The notes under the pieces are model-generated. The model worked only from the letters and a program-made list of their open reading frames with translations. It had not been told where the DNA came from and made no database searches. The position numbers and the translations under genes were made by a program. Shown in pieces: positions 46,389-54,497 of a DNA stretch of 64,000 nt. The first letter of the stretch is position 1. Every line of letters begins with the position of its first letter. Source of the DNA: Aliivibrio sp. S4MY1 (GTDB lineage: Bacteria; Pseudomonadota; Gammaproteobacteria; Enterobacterales; Vibrionaceae); contig NZ_JARACP010000008.1 of assembly GCF_028765545.1 (NCBI RefSeq), positions 124,001 through 188,000 of the forward strand, read 5' to 3'.

Positions 46389-47540
46389 ATGATCACGCAT
46401 GTTGGCATATTAGATCAAGACCCCGTCCGTCTTGTAACCCCTCTCCTTGATCTCTCCGTAAAAGGCGAGCATATGATTTTTATTGGCGACGAGACACAGA
46501 AAGATATGTTTCATCGCTTAGAAACCATACTTCAATATAAGGGAATTACTTCTGATTTTTATGAAATCCCAAATATTGTAGACACTCATTTAATTAAAGA
46601 ATCTTTGCAAGCACTAGCCGCCGAAATGAAACATCATTTTAGCGACATTAAATTAAATGCAAGCTGCGGTCTTCGACACCGTCTTCTTTCTGCCTATGAA
46701 GTGTTTCGCTCTTATCATTGGCCAATTTTTGTTGTCGAACCATTCAGCGATAAATTATGTTGGCTTTACCCTGATGGTCGCAAACAAAAACACGTCGCAG
46801 ATAATATCCGCTTAAGCGATTACCTTGCTATCTTTGGCGCTCGCTGTGAGTTTTCAGAATCTGAACTTCCAGAAAGCATTGATAAACGCCTACGTGAGCT
46901 TTGCCAGCGCTGGGCAAGTAATGCTCTAGAATTAGGTCCCGGCCTTGCTACATTAAACTACTTAGCGACGACTTGTCGTAAAGAGCAGCGCCTTGATGTT
47001 GAGGTGACAGAGAAGCAACAGAGTTATAAAGAACTTAATATGCTACTGACTGATCTTGTTGAAACGGGTTTAGCGACCTATGAAAACGGCACCTTAACGT
47101 TTGATTGTGAAGAAGCTCGACGTTTAGCTAACGGTGAATGGTTAGAGATCTTAGTTCATAATACCGTGGTCGATATTCAACAATATTTACCAACACTTCA
47201 AGATCACTCATTGAATGTTCAAGTTCACCGTGAAATTGGTGATAAAGACGTTCGTAACGAGCTAGATGTGGTTAGTATCGTGAACAATAAGCTGCATATT
47301 ATTGAATGTAAGACTAAAGGCATGCGTGATGATGGCGATGATACGCTTTATAAATTAGAGTCGTTACGTGACCTTCTAGGTGGCTTACAAGCACGAGCCA
47401 TGCTAGTTAGTTTCCGTCCTCTACGTAATAACGACATTATGCGAGCACAAGATTTAGGCTTAGCTATTATTGGTCCAGATGAGTTAGGCGATCTTAAAAA
47501 GCATCTTCTCAATTGGTTCTTAGCCGCTGGTGGTCATTGA
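46389..47540 (+). CDS. CARF/DUF1887 nuclease, Card1/VC1899-like
   Basis: A 383-residue protein of the DUF1887 family. Residues 1-~150 form a Rossmann-like CARF domain (THVGILDQDPVRLVTPLL, EHMIFIGDETQK, DIKLNASCGLRHRLL). A winged-helix-like linker spans ~160-245. Residues ~250-383 form a PD-(D/E)xK nuclease: E250/E253, D293 in RNELDVVSI and E306-C-K308 in LHIIECKTK. V. cholerae VC1899 is the structural prototype. The related Card1 of type III CRISPR systems is a nuclease switched on by cyclic tetra-adenylate. No cas gene or CRISPR array is in this window. An ATG at 46359 would add ten residues, but AAGG 8 nt upstream of the ATG at 46389 supports the start used. Confidence 0.88.
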   Translation: MITHVGILDQDPVRLVTPLLDLSVKGEHMIFIGDETQKDMFHRLETILQYKGITSDFYEIPNIVDTHLIKESLQALAAEMKHHFSDIKLNASCGLRHRLLSAYEVFRSYHWPIFVVEPFSDKLCWLYPDGRKQKHVADNIRLSDYLAIFGARCEFSESELPESIDKRLRELCQRWASNALELGPGLATLNYLATTCRKEQRLDVEVTEKQQSYKELNMLLTDLVETGLATYENGTLTFDCEEARRLANGEWLEILVHNTVVDIQQYLPTLQDHSLNVQVHREIGDKDVRNELDVVSIVNNKLHIIECKTKGMRDDGDDTLYKLESLRDLLGGLQARAMLVSFRPLRNNDIMRAQDLGLAIIGPDELGDLKKHLLNWFLAAGGH

Positions 47541-47659
47541 TAATCGAATTAACATAATTGAATAGGAAGGGGGAGGACACGACTTTCTTCTTCCAATTTC
47601 ATCAAATAGTAATATTTAGACTACCCATGGCTCATATAAAGTTTTTCTGCAGATGCCTA

Positions 47660-48305
47660 TCTACTTTTAATCTAAAATTTCTAGTTTCAGATGATAGGTC
47701 CACAGGCCGTGAGCGTTTATCAATCAATTAAAGGGGCGATTTGACAATCACATTTACTTGTGTCCATATGCTTCTTTTTTAGGGGTGTTTCATTGACTGG
47801 ATGTCTTCTACCCATCCACTGACCGAAGGTCAAAGCTATTGATGGTAAAATACTTCGTAAATCCTATAATCGTGAGGATAAGACTAGTACTATCCACATG
47901 ATTAGTGCATATGCCTCATCAAATAAACTCGTATTAGACCTGTTAAAAACTGAGTAAAAGAGTAATGAAGTTACAGCAATACTTGAAGCTTGATATATAG
48001 AGGGCTCATTGATAGCTATCGATGCAATAGCTTACAGACCAATATATCTTAAATCATTACTGACAAGAGCGGAGACTATTTCTTTACGGTAAAAAGCAAC
48101 CAAGAAAAGCATTCGTAATGCAGTAGAAAAAACGTTTCAAAATAACGAACAAGTATGCTAATAAAGAAGGCTATGGATACATCGAGTCACGTCAGTGTTA
48201 TGTCTTTGGGGGCAATTTCACTTGTTAGACCAGACTAAAAAGTATAGTAACGGTTGAAAATATCATTGGAATTTTTGGTTATAGAATAACTACTCATCAA
48301 AAAAA
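47660..48305 (+). pseudogene. Decayed ISAs1/H-repeat-type transposase
   Basis: Conceptual translation across several frames recovers transposase segments in the right order. They are FIDWMSS then TEGQ (from ~47786), AIDGKILRKSYNREDKTST and IHMISAYASSNKLVLDLLKT, then KSNEVTAILEA, GSLIAIDA, SGDYFFTVKSNQEK, YGYIESRQCYV and KSIVTVENIIGIFG. They are broken by at least four stops and frameshifts. The part before 47786 is only a tentative N-terminus (DDRSTGRERLSIN). The usual C-terminal HWGIENxLHW block is missing, and no terminal inverted repeats or target duplication could be found, so it is an old remnant. Confidence 0.8.
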
Positions 48306-48729
48306 CCACCTTGTTCTCAAACCTTTTTCCTGCGCTATTTATAATTGCTTACTGTGATTAGTATTATTACATTAGCTCAAAGGAACTAACTACAGAACAA
48401 GCCACAAGTGGTATCAATTCTATTACATTTATGACCTAAATATAGGCTCTTAACCAATTAAGATATTTAATGACGAATTAAGCAATTGATATTCAACCAA
48501 TAATTGATAATTAAAAGTAAGAATAATAATACAGCTTAGCTCAGAGTTACATTTTTTGACTTATTTTTCTAAAAAACAACTGATTCGCTCGCTCTGCCAC
48601 TAGGATAGATCAACTATCAATCTTTAATAACCTCAAATATAATATTCCCTGCAACATGAAAACAATATACAATGAAAAAAGGTAAATTTCCGTATAAAAC
48701 CCCGACCTTATTACTTACGAACTATAATT
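48306..48729. other. Intergenic DNA with no recognisable gene
   Basis: AT-rich sequence between the transposase remnant and the next chemoreceptor. Stops occur in all frames at short intervals. I see no protein similarity, no terminator-grade hairpin and no clear promoter; TATAAT at about 48636 is isolated. Confidence 0.6.
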
Positions 48730-50628
48730 ATGAATTTAAAAAACAAGTTACTTACAATTTTCGTACTATTGCTATTATTTGTTGCATCTGCAATTACTTT
48801 CAATGGGTATAGGCTATTTGATTCATCTAGCCGACACCAGTATGAAGAAAAAATGAATATAGAATCCTTTCTTATTGCTCAAGCATTAGAAAACAAACTA
48901 TCTAATTATTTTGCCACTCTTAATTCCATCTATTTGCCTTTTGATGAAAATCAGAATTTATTACTTAGTGATAACGAGCTAACTAATTATTTTAACAAGA
49001 TCAAGAAAGAAATGAAAGTTCAAGATATATTTATTGGTTTAAACGATGGAACTACCTTTTTAAATGATAAATTTTTATCTGGTTTTAATGCAAAAAAACT
49101 AAACCGAGAATGGTATATAAGACCATTTTCTGGTGAAAAATCAGTCATTACCAACGCCTATATAAATACTAATGGTGCAACCATCATTTCTTTTGCCATT
49201 CCCTATATCCGTAATGATAAAATCATTGCAGCAATTGGCGTAAATCTTCCCTTAACAGAGTTATCAACCTTCATAAAGTCGCTAAGCAATCGAAACCAAA
49301 TCTTTGCATATAGAAATGATGGCTATATTTTTTCAGCTAAAGATAAACCTATGATAGGTAAAAACATTTACACTGAACGACCTATGTTTACAGAGCTTAA
49401 TAATTCAAATAAAATTAACTATTCCGTAAATGGTAACGAAATAATCGCAATAAAAAATAAATTAACATCGCGCCCATGGACAATTGTTAGTTATGAATGG
49501 ACAAAAGATATTAATAAAGCTAGCCAAAATATGCTCTATATATCTTTATCAATTTTAGTCATTACCTTATTAATTTCTATTGTGATTATTTATCAAATAA
49601 TATTGAACTTAATTTACAAACCAATTGGTGGTGAGCCTAATGATATATCTGAAATTCTTAGTGAAATATCGAAAGGTAATTTATCAAAAGACTTAATTAG
49701 TACAAATAAAGATACAGGGATTTATGCATCAGTTGTATTATTGTCTGAAAAATTAAATGTCATCATTAAAGAAACCCATCTTATTTCAAACAGTGTTTCA
49801 TCTTCTGCAGACGAATTAACTACTGTTACTCATGATACCGCTAAAAATTCACAATCTGAATTAAATCAAATAGAAGAAGTATCTACTGCAGTTAGTGAAT
49901 TATCAAGCACCGCTTCTGAAATGAATACAAATGCACTGTATGCCGACGAAGCAACAAAGCAAGCAATTCGTTATGTAGAGATCGGGAATGACACCCTAAC
50001 AAAATCATCACATATAACTAATGAAGTTGCTAATTCTGTAAGAGAAGCTTCAATTATGGTTAATGAGCTTAAAAATTCATCCATGGATATTAGCAGCGTA
50101 ATCGACAATATTAGTTCAATTTCAGAACAAACAAATCTATTAGCTTTAAATGCAGCAATTGAAGCTGCTCGAGCTGGTGAACAAGGAAGAGGTTTTGCTG
50201 TTGTTGCTGACGAAGTTAGAGCTTTAGCAGCTAAAACACAAGAATCAACTAAAAACATTCAAGCTATTATTACTCAATTACAAAAAAAATCTGAAGCTAC
50301 AAATACATACATGGCAAATAACCTTGAGTTAATTACACAGTCTGCTCAAATGAACACCTCTGTTCAAGCATGTTTTTCTGATATTTCAAAATCTGTTATT
50401 TCTATTTCTGACATAAATAGCATTGTTGCAACCGCTTCTGAAGAACAATTATCAGTAACTAAAGCAATTGCTCAAAACATTGTATTAACATTCGACTTAG
50501 TCAATATCAACGTAACCTCCATAAACCAAATTCAACAAGCGGCTAGTGAATTAGCTCAATTATCCGTAAATCAAAAACAATTACTTAATTTTTTTAAAAT
50601 AAAAGTCAATCCCAATAACATAATTTAA
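48730..50628 (+). CDS. Methyl-accepting chemotaxis protein with dCache sensor
   Basis: A 632-residue chemoreceptor. TM1 is at about 7-27, a double-Cache domain at 35-265 and TM2 at about 268-295. HAMP follows, then the signalling coiled coil with tip [20 protein letters not shown] near 470. The dCache domain has [20 protein letters not shown] and [20 protein letters not shown], close to the amino-acid-binding pattern, but the full amine/carboxylate motif cannot be confirmed by eye. The gene is very AT-rich compared with the other two receptors. The ribosome site is weak. There is no CheR pentapeptide. It has its own terminator. Confidence 0.93.
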   Translation: MNLKNKLLTIFVLLLLFVASAITFNGYRLFDSSSRHQYEEKMNIESFLIAQALENKLSNYFATLNSIYLPFDENQNLLLSDNELTNYFNKIKKEMKVQDIFIGLNDGTTFLNDKFLSGFNAKKLNREWYIRPFSGEKSVITNAYINTNGATIISFAIPYIRNDKIIAAIGVNLPLTELSTFIKSLSNRNQIFAYRNDGYIFSAKDKPMIGKNIYTERPMFTELNNSNKINYSVNGNEIIAIKNKLTSRPWTIVSYEWTKDINKASQNMLYISLSILVITLLISIVIIYQIILNLIYKPIGGEPNDISEILSEISKGNLSKDLISTNKDTGIYASVVLLSEKLNVIIKETHLISNSVSSSADELTTVTHDTAKNSQSELNQIEEVSTAVSELSSTASEMNTNALYADEATKQAIRYVEIGNDTLTKSSHITNEVANSVREASIMVNELKNSSMDISSVIDNISSISEQTNLLALNAAIEAARAGEQGRGFAVVADEVRALAAKTQESTKNIQAIITQLQKKSEATNTYMANNLELITQSAQMNTSVQACFSDISKSVISISDINSIVATASEEQLSVTKAIAQNIVLTFDLVNINVTSINQIQQAASELAQLSVNQKQLLNFFKIKVNPNNII

Positions 50629-50646
50629 TACATTATTTCATGCATC

Positions 50647-50686
50647 AAAAATACCGCTCATTCATTACAAATTAGCGGTATTTTTT
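50647..50686 (+). terminator. Terminator after the dCache chemoreceptor gene
   Basis: An 11-bp stem, AAAATACCGCT / AGCGGTATTTT, with a 15-nt loop and a TTTTTT tract. Confidence 0.9.
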
Positions 50687-50698
50687 AAGTTCATCATT

Positions 50699-50759
50699 AA
50701 AACGGTAGTTTGCATATATTTCTGTTTGACGGCTAAACCATATCTCTTTCTACCGTTTT
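50699..50759. other. Long inverted repeat downstream of udp
   Basis: AAAACGGTAG (50699-50708) and CTACCGTTTT (50750-50759) enclose 41 nt. The enclosed segment contains a smaller hairpin, GTTT-N7-AAAC (50724-50738). On the - strand it lies 60 nt past the udp stop, so it may be the udp terminator. The size of the loop also allows a small structured RNA. Confidence 0.5.
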
Positions 50760-50818
50760 ATTTTAATTTCCCGCTAAGCTGTGATGAACCATTTTTTATG
50801 TTTCTTTACACTCTTCTA

Positions 50819-51577
50819 TTATAGAAGATTACGAGCAGCTTCAATCACAACTTTAATTGAACGTGCTTCAGTTTCTTTTAGCGTCGCGTGATCTGGGATT
50901 TCTTTTTGAGTACGGTTGATGATTACACCCGCAACACAACCTGCACGTAAACCAGAACTTGCACACATTGTTAATAATGTTGCTGATTCCATTTCAAAGT
51001 TTAATACACCCATGTCTTGCCATTCTTGCATAGAGCCTTGGAAACGCTTAACAACACGGCCAGAGAATGTATCGTAACGCTCTTGACCTGGGTAGAAAGT
51101 ATCACTTGATGCTGTAACACCTGTGTGAACAGTTGCACCTTGGTCAACAACCGCTTTACGCATTGCCGTTGCAACATCAAAGTCAGCAACTGCTGGGAAT
51201 TCCATTGGAGCAAAGTGAAGACTTGCACCATCTAAACGAACAGAACCAGTAGTTACAATCATATCACCCACATTTACATGCGGTTGGATTGCACCTGTAG
51301 TACCTACACGTAGGAAAGTACGAACACCAAGTTGTGCTAACTCTTCAACTGCAATAGAAGTAGATGGACCACCAATACCTGTTGAACATACTACAATTTT
51401 CTTACCATCAAGTTCAGCTAGATACACCGTGTATTCACGGTGACTTGCTAAGAATTTAGGGTTTTCCATTTGCTCTGCGATTTTCTGAACACGTGCTGGA
51501 TCACCTGGAATGATAGCCATTTCTGCACCTTGAAGATCTGCCTGTGTTACGCCTAAATGGAATACTGCTGCTGTCAT
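50819..51577 (-). CDS. udp: Uridine phosphorylase
   Basis: A 252-residue enzyme of the nucleoside phosphorylase family. Phosphate-binding IIPGDPARV (residues 22-30) and [12 protein letters not shown] (near 91) are present. The nucleoside site shows [12 protein letters not shown] and [14 protein letters not shown]. It cleaves uridine to uracil and ribose-1-phosphate in pyrimidine salvage. Length and motifs match E. coli Udp (253). AGGAGCTAACC precedes the ATG. Two CRP-like sites lie upstream. Confidence 0.97.
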   Translation of the reverse strand: MTAAVFHLGVTQADLQGAEMAIIPGDPARVQKIAEQMENPKFLASHREYTVYLAELDGKKIVVCSTGIGGPSTSIAVEELAQLGVRTFLRVGTTGAIQPHVNVGDMIVTTGSVRLDGASLHFAPMEFPAVADFDVATAMRKAVVDQGATVHTGVTASSDTFYPGQERYDTFSGRVVKRFQGSMQEWQDMGVLNFEMESATLLTMCASSGLRAGCVAGVIINRTQKEIPDHATLKETEARSIKVVIEAARNLL

Positions 51578-51668
51578 GGTTAGCTCCTTGCGATTGTAGG
51601 GTCGCGTTAATTTAATTAGTTATAATTGATTCGATGAAGTTACTTTACCCAAATGATTCTTACATTAG

Positions 51669-51736
51669 TGTGACTAAGATCCCGAAAGGAATGTTGATAG
51701 AATACACTCTTACAAAGGAAACCGATTGGCATCACA
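51669..51736. promoter_or_regulatory. Pair of CRP-like half-sites upstream of udp
   Basis: TGTGA at 51669-51673 (site centre 51676.5) and TCACA at 51732-51736 (site centre 51728.5) are each half of a CRP site with a weak partner arm. Their centres are 52 bp apart. In E. coli udp the CRP sites are at -41.5 and -93.5, also 52 bp apart, with CytR between. A TAAAGT -10 (51642-51647 on -) fits a -41.5 position for the proximal site. Confidence 0.5.
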
Positions 51737-51887
51737 CTTTCTTTGTATATTAGAATTTTTACATGCTATTTATCCTAGTTGTATCGTAAATAACATTGGT
51801 AGAACTTTAGTCTAAAATATATAAAATAGTATTTTTGAACTGTTTGTATACTATCTTTAGAAAATAGTGCTTTTTAAGGTGAACTCT

Positions 51888-54440
51888 ATGCGTAGTCTTT
51901 CGTTAAAAAACTACTTGATCATTGTATTTGGTGGGTTATTTATTATTGGGTGCACCCATTTGTATTTTGTCATTAAGACGTCTTCATCAGAGCTATCTCA
52001 ACGTCACGTTAAAGATGTCATCGAGTTACATTACAAACTTATTAGAATAAATATTGAATCCACAATTAATCAGATTAATGATATCTCAGAGGAACTAAAA
52101 GAAAATCCAACTTTAACGTTTAACAACCCCTCACCACAACTAAGGAAAAATCTAATTAATGATTTTCATCAAGTACCTTCATTAGTTAGTATTTCTTTAT
52201 ATGATTCAAATGATCAAGGTATCCGTATAACCTACATTGATAAACTATTAAATATCGATCCTGTTGACCAATCCTTTTTACAATCTCACTGGAGATATAC
52301 TGAAGACAATCATTATTTACATCTAAATAACCACATCTACTTAAGTTACTTAGTAAATCATGGAAATAATCAACAAAAAATAGTGATTGAGATATCAACG
52401 ACTAATGTGTTCAATACTATTGACAGGGAGTTATTAAATAATACGGATGTTAGCTTTCATATTTATGACCGTATGAATAATAGCTTTTTATACCATTCAA
52501 ATAAAAACACCCCATTTAATGATAATGAAATTACCTCTTTTATATTGGAAAACAAGAGTAAGGCATCAAAATATGAAATTGATTACAACATTCAAACAAA
52601 CTCTTTTATAAATTCAAATCTTGAATTTATTACTTTAATTCCTACCCACGTAATTTTAAAAAATCTAACACCAATTCTGGATTCACTTATTAATCAAATT
52701 ATTATGTATTCATTTTTTTGTTTTATTATTTTAGTCTACATTTCATATAACTTATCATCAAAGATTAACAATCTCATTGAAAATGCACATAAAATAATGA
52801 GATTTGAATTCAAAAATCAAAAATATAAAAAAAGCAACATCAAAGAAATACAAAAACTTAGCGATTCCATGAAGTTAATAAGTTTAACTACTGACAATAT
52901 TCTTTCTCAAATAGTAATTATCTCTAGAACTGATAACATATTTCAACTTGGGATTTCTGTAGTTAAACAAATTAATAAAATCACTAATGGTAAAAGTAAA
53001 TTATTTACTAGAAATATAGATGGAGAATTCATTTGTTATGAAGGAATTAGCAAAATAAACATTGAAGACAAAAATAAAACTTATTACAAAAAAACAGTAG
53101 AAAATGAACATATTGAGCATAATTTCATTTTATTTAATGATAGAAATGAAATTAACGGATGCTTACAGATAAATGTTACTTCTGAGAATAACCTGAGCAA
53201 TGATACTCTTGCATTTATAGAACGATTAGTTCATATAATTTCTATTTCCACCCGAAAACATAACCTTCTTGAGCAACAAAAAGCATTATTTACCGCCTTT
53301 ACTCAATCCATTGCTTCCGCCATTGATACAAAATCATCGCATACCGCAAATCATTGCCAACGAGTACCAGAGTTGACTCTTATGTTAGCTAAAGCGGCTC
53401 AAAAAAACCAAATCGAATGGAAAGACTTTGCTTTAAGTGAGCAAGAATGGGAAGAACTCTACCTCGCTGCTTGGCTCCATGATTGTGGAAAATTAACAAC
53501 AGCTGATCACGTTATTGATAAAGCGACAAAATTAGACATGTTTACTAACCGTATTCATGAAATACGGACTCGTTATGAAGTGCTCAAAAGAGACGCTGAG
53601 ATCACATATTTAAAAAGCCTTATTGATGGCGAGTCAAATGCTACTTTTTTACAAGAAAACTATCTCAGAACAATAAAAGAATTAGAGGAAGAATTTGCTT
53701 TTATTGCTCAATCTAACCTAGGTGATGAGTTTTATCACGATAACAATGTTGATCGTTTACATAACCTTGCGACAAGAACTTTTACTCGAACTTTGGATAA
53801 ACGACTAGGGCTATCATGGGAAGAAACACAGCTGCTCTCGGATAATGATAAACAAACACCCTCAATTGAAACGGTTTTACAAAATAACAGTAGCCATCTT
53901 ATTCCTTGGGATCTAAACAGAAAAACAGATGAACAATTTAATCTACAACCGCACCCATTAAAATTTAATCATGGTGAAATATATAATCTCGCAGTTCAAC
54001 GCGGCACTCTAACCAATGAAGAGCGTTTTTTAATTAATGATCATATTATTCAAACTATTAATATGCTCAAAGCGCTGCCCTATCCTGACCATCTAAAAAA
54101 TATACCTCTAATTGCAGGTGGCCATCATGAACAAATGTCAGGAAAAGGATACCCTTATGGTATTCCAGCATCAGAGCTACCTGTCACGGCAAGAATGATG
54201 GCTATTGCTGACATATTTGAAGCATTAACCGCTAGTGATCGTCCTTATAAAACACCTAAAACATTATCTGAATCCCTAAAAATATTAGCTTTTATGGCAA
54301 AAAATAAACATATTGACGCTTCCTTGTTTAACTTATTTTTAACTGATGAAGTTTACTTAAACTATGCTGATAAGTTTTTAAGCTCTGAACAAATTGATGA
54401 GGTAAACATTCAAGAATTAATTGAAATCGCATATTCATAA
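51888..54440 (+). CDS. Membrane HD-GYP-type phosphodiesterase with an insertion
   Basis: An 850-residue protein. TM1 is at about 7-27, an unassigned periplasmic sensor spans 28-265 and TM2 is at about 268-290. A GAF-like cytosolic region runs 340-470, followed by an HD-GYP-type domain to the end. The metal-binding HD is in WLHDCGKL near 531 and the second signature is HHEQMSGKGYPYG near 745, with ADIFEALTASDRPYK after it. Canonical members have HHExxDGxGYP: here the Asp is Ser. The two signatures are ~210 residues apart instead of ~60-70, through a helical insert. It should hydrolyse c-di-GMP or a related dinucleotide. The ATG at 51888 is preferred over a GTG at 51867 because AAGGTGA lies 5 nt upstream. 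Confidence 0.87.
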   Translation: MRSLSLKNYLIIVFGGLFIIGCTHLYFVIKTSSSELSQRHVKDVIELHYKLIRINIESTINQINDISEELKENPTLTFNNPSPQLRKNLINDFHQVPSLVSISLYDSNDQGIRITYIDKLLNIDPVDQSFLQSHWRYTEDNHYLHLNNHIYLSYLVNHGNNQQKIVIEISTTNVFNTIDRELLNNTDVSFHIYDRMNNSFLYHSNKNTPFNDNEITSFILENKSKASKYEIDYNIQTNSFINSNLEFITLIPTHVILKNLTPILDSLINQIIMYSFFCFIILVYISYNLSSKINNLIENAHKIMRFEFKNQKYKKSNIKEIQKLSDSMKLISLTTDNILSQIVIISRTDNIFQLGISVVKQINKITNGKSKLFTRNIDGEFICYEGISKINIEDKNKTYYKKTVENEHIEHNFILFNDRNEINGCLQINVTSENNLSNDTLAFIERLVHIISISTRKHNLLEQQKALFTAFTQSIASAIDTKSSHTANHCQRVPELTLMLAKAAQKNQIEWKDFALSEQEWEELYLAAWLHDCGKLTTADHVIDKATKLDMFTNRIHEIRTRYEVLKRDAEITYLKSLIDGESNATFLQENYLRTIKELEEEFAFIAQSNLGDEFYHDNNVDRLHNLATRTFTRTLDKRLGLSWEETQLLSDNDKQTPSIETVLQNNSSHLIPWDLNRKTDEQFNLQPHPLKFNHGEIYNLAVQRGTLTNEERFLINDHIIQTINMLKALPYPDHLKNIPLIAGGHHEQMSGKGYPYGIPASELPVTARMMAIADIFEALTASDRPYKTPKTLSESLKILAFMAKNKHIDASLFNLFLTDEVYLNYADKFLSSEQIDEVNIQELIEIAYS

Positions 54441-54441
54441 A

Positions 54442-54467
54442 AAAGCCAACAGAAAGCTGTTGGCTTT
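54442..54467. terminator. Terminator shared by zntA and the HD-GYP gene
   Basis: An 11-bp perfect stem, AAAGCCAACAG / CTGTTGGCTTT, with a 4-nt loop. The T-tract is longer on the - strand (TTTTTTA), so it chiefly ends zntA. Confidence 0.88.
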
Positions 54468-54497
54468 ACCTATTTCATGATTAATCTCGAAATAATA

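Noticed and set aside
46389-48729. CRISPR array next to the Card1-like gene
   Set aside because: I scanned the flanks for repeated 25-40 bp units and saw none; the region beyond is a transposase remnant.
49971-50258. - strand frame opposite the chemoreceptor tip region
   Set aside because: Antisense shadow of the highly conserved signalling hairpin, a common artefact in such genes.
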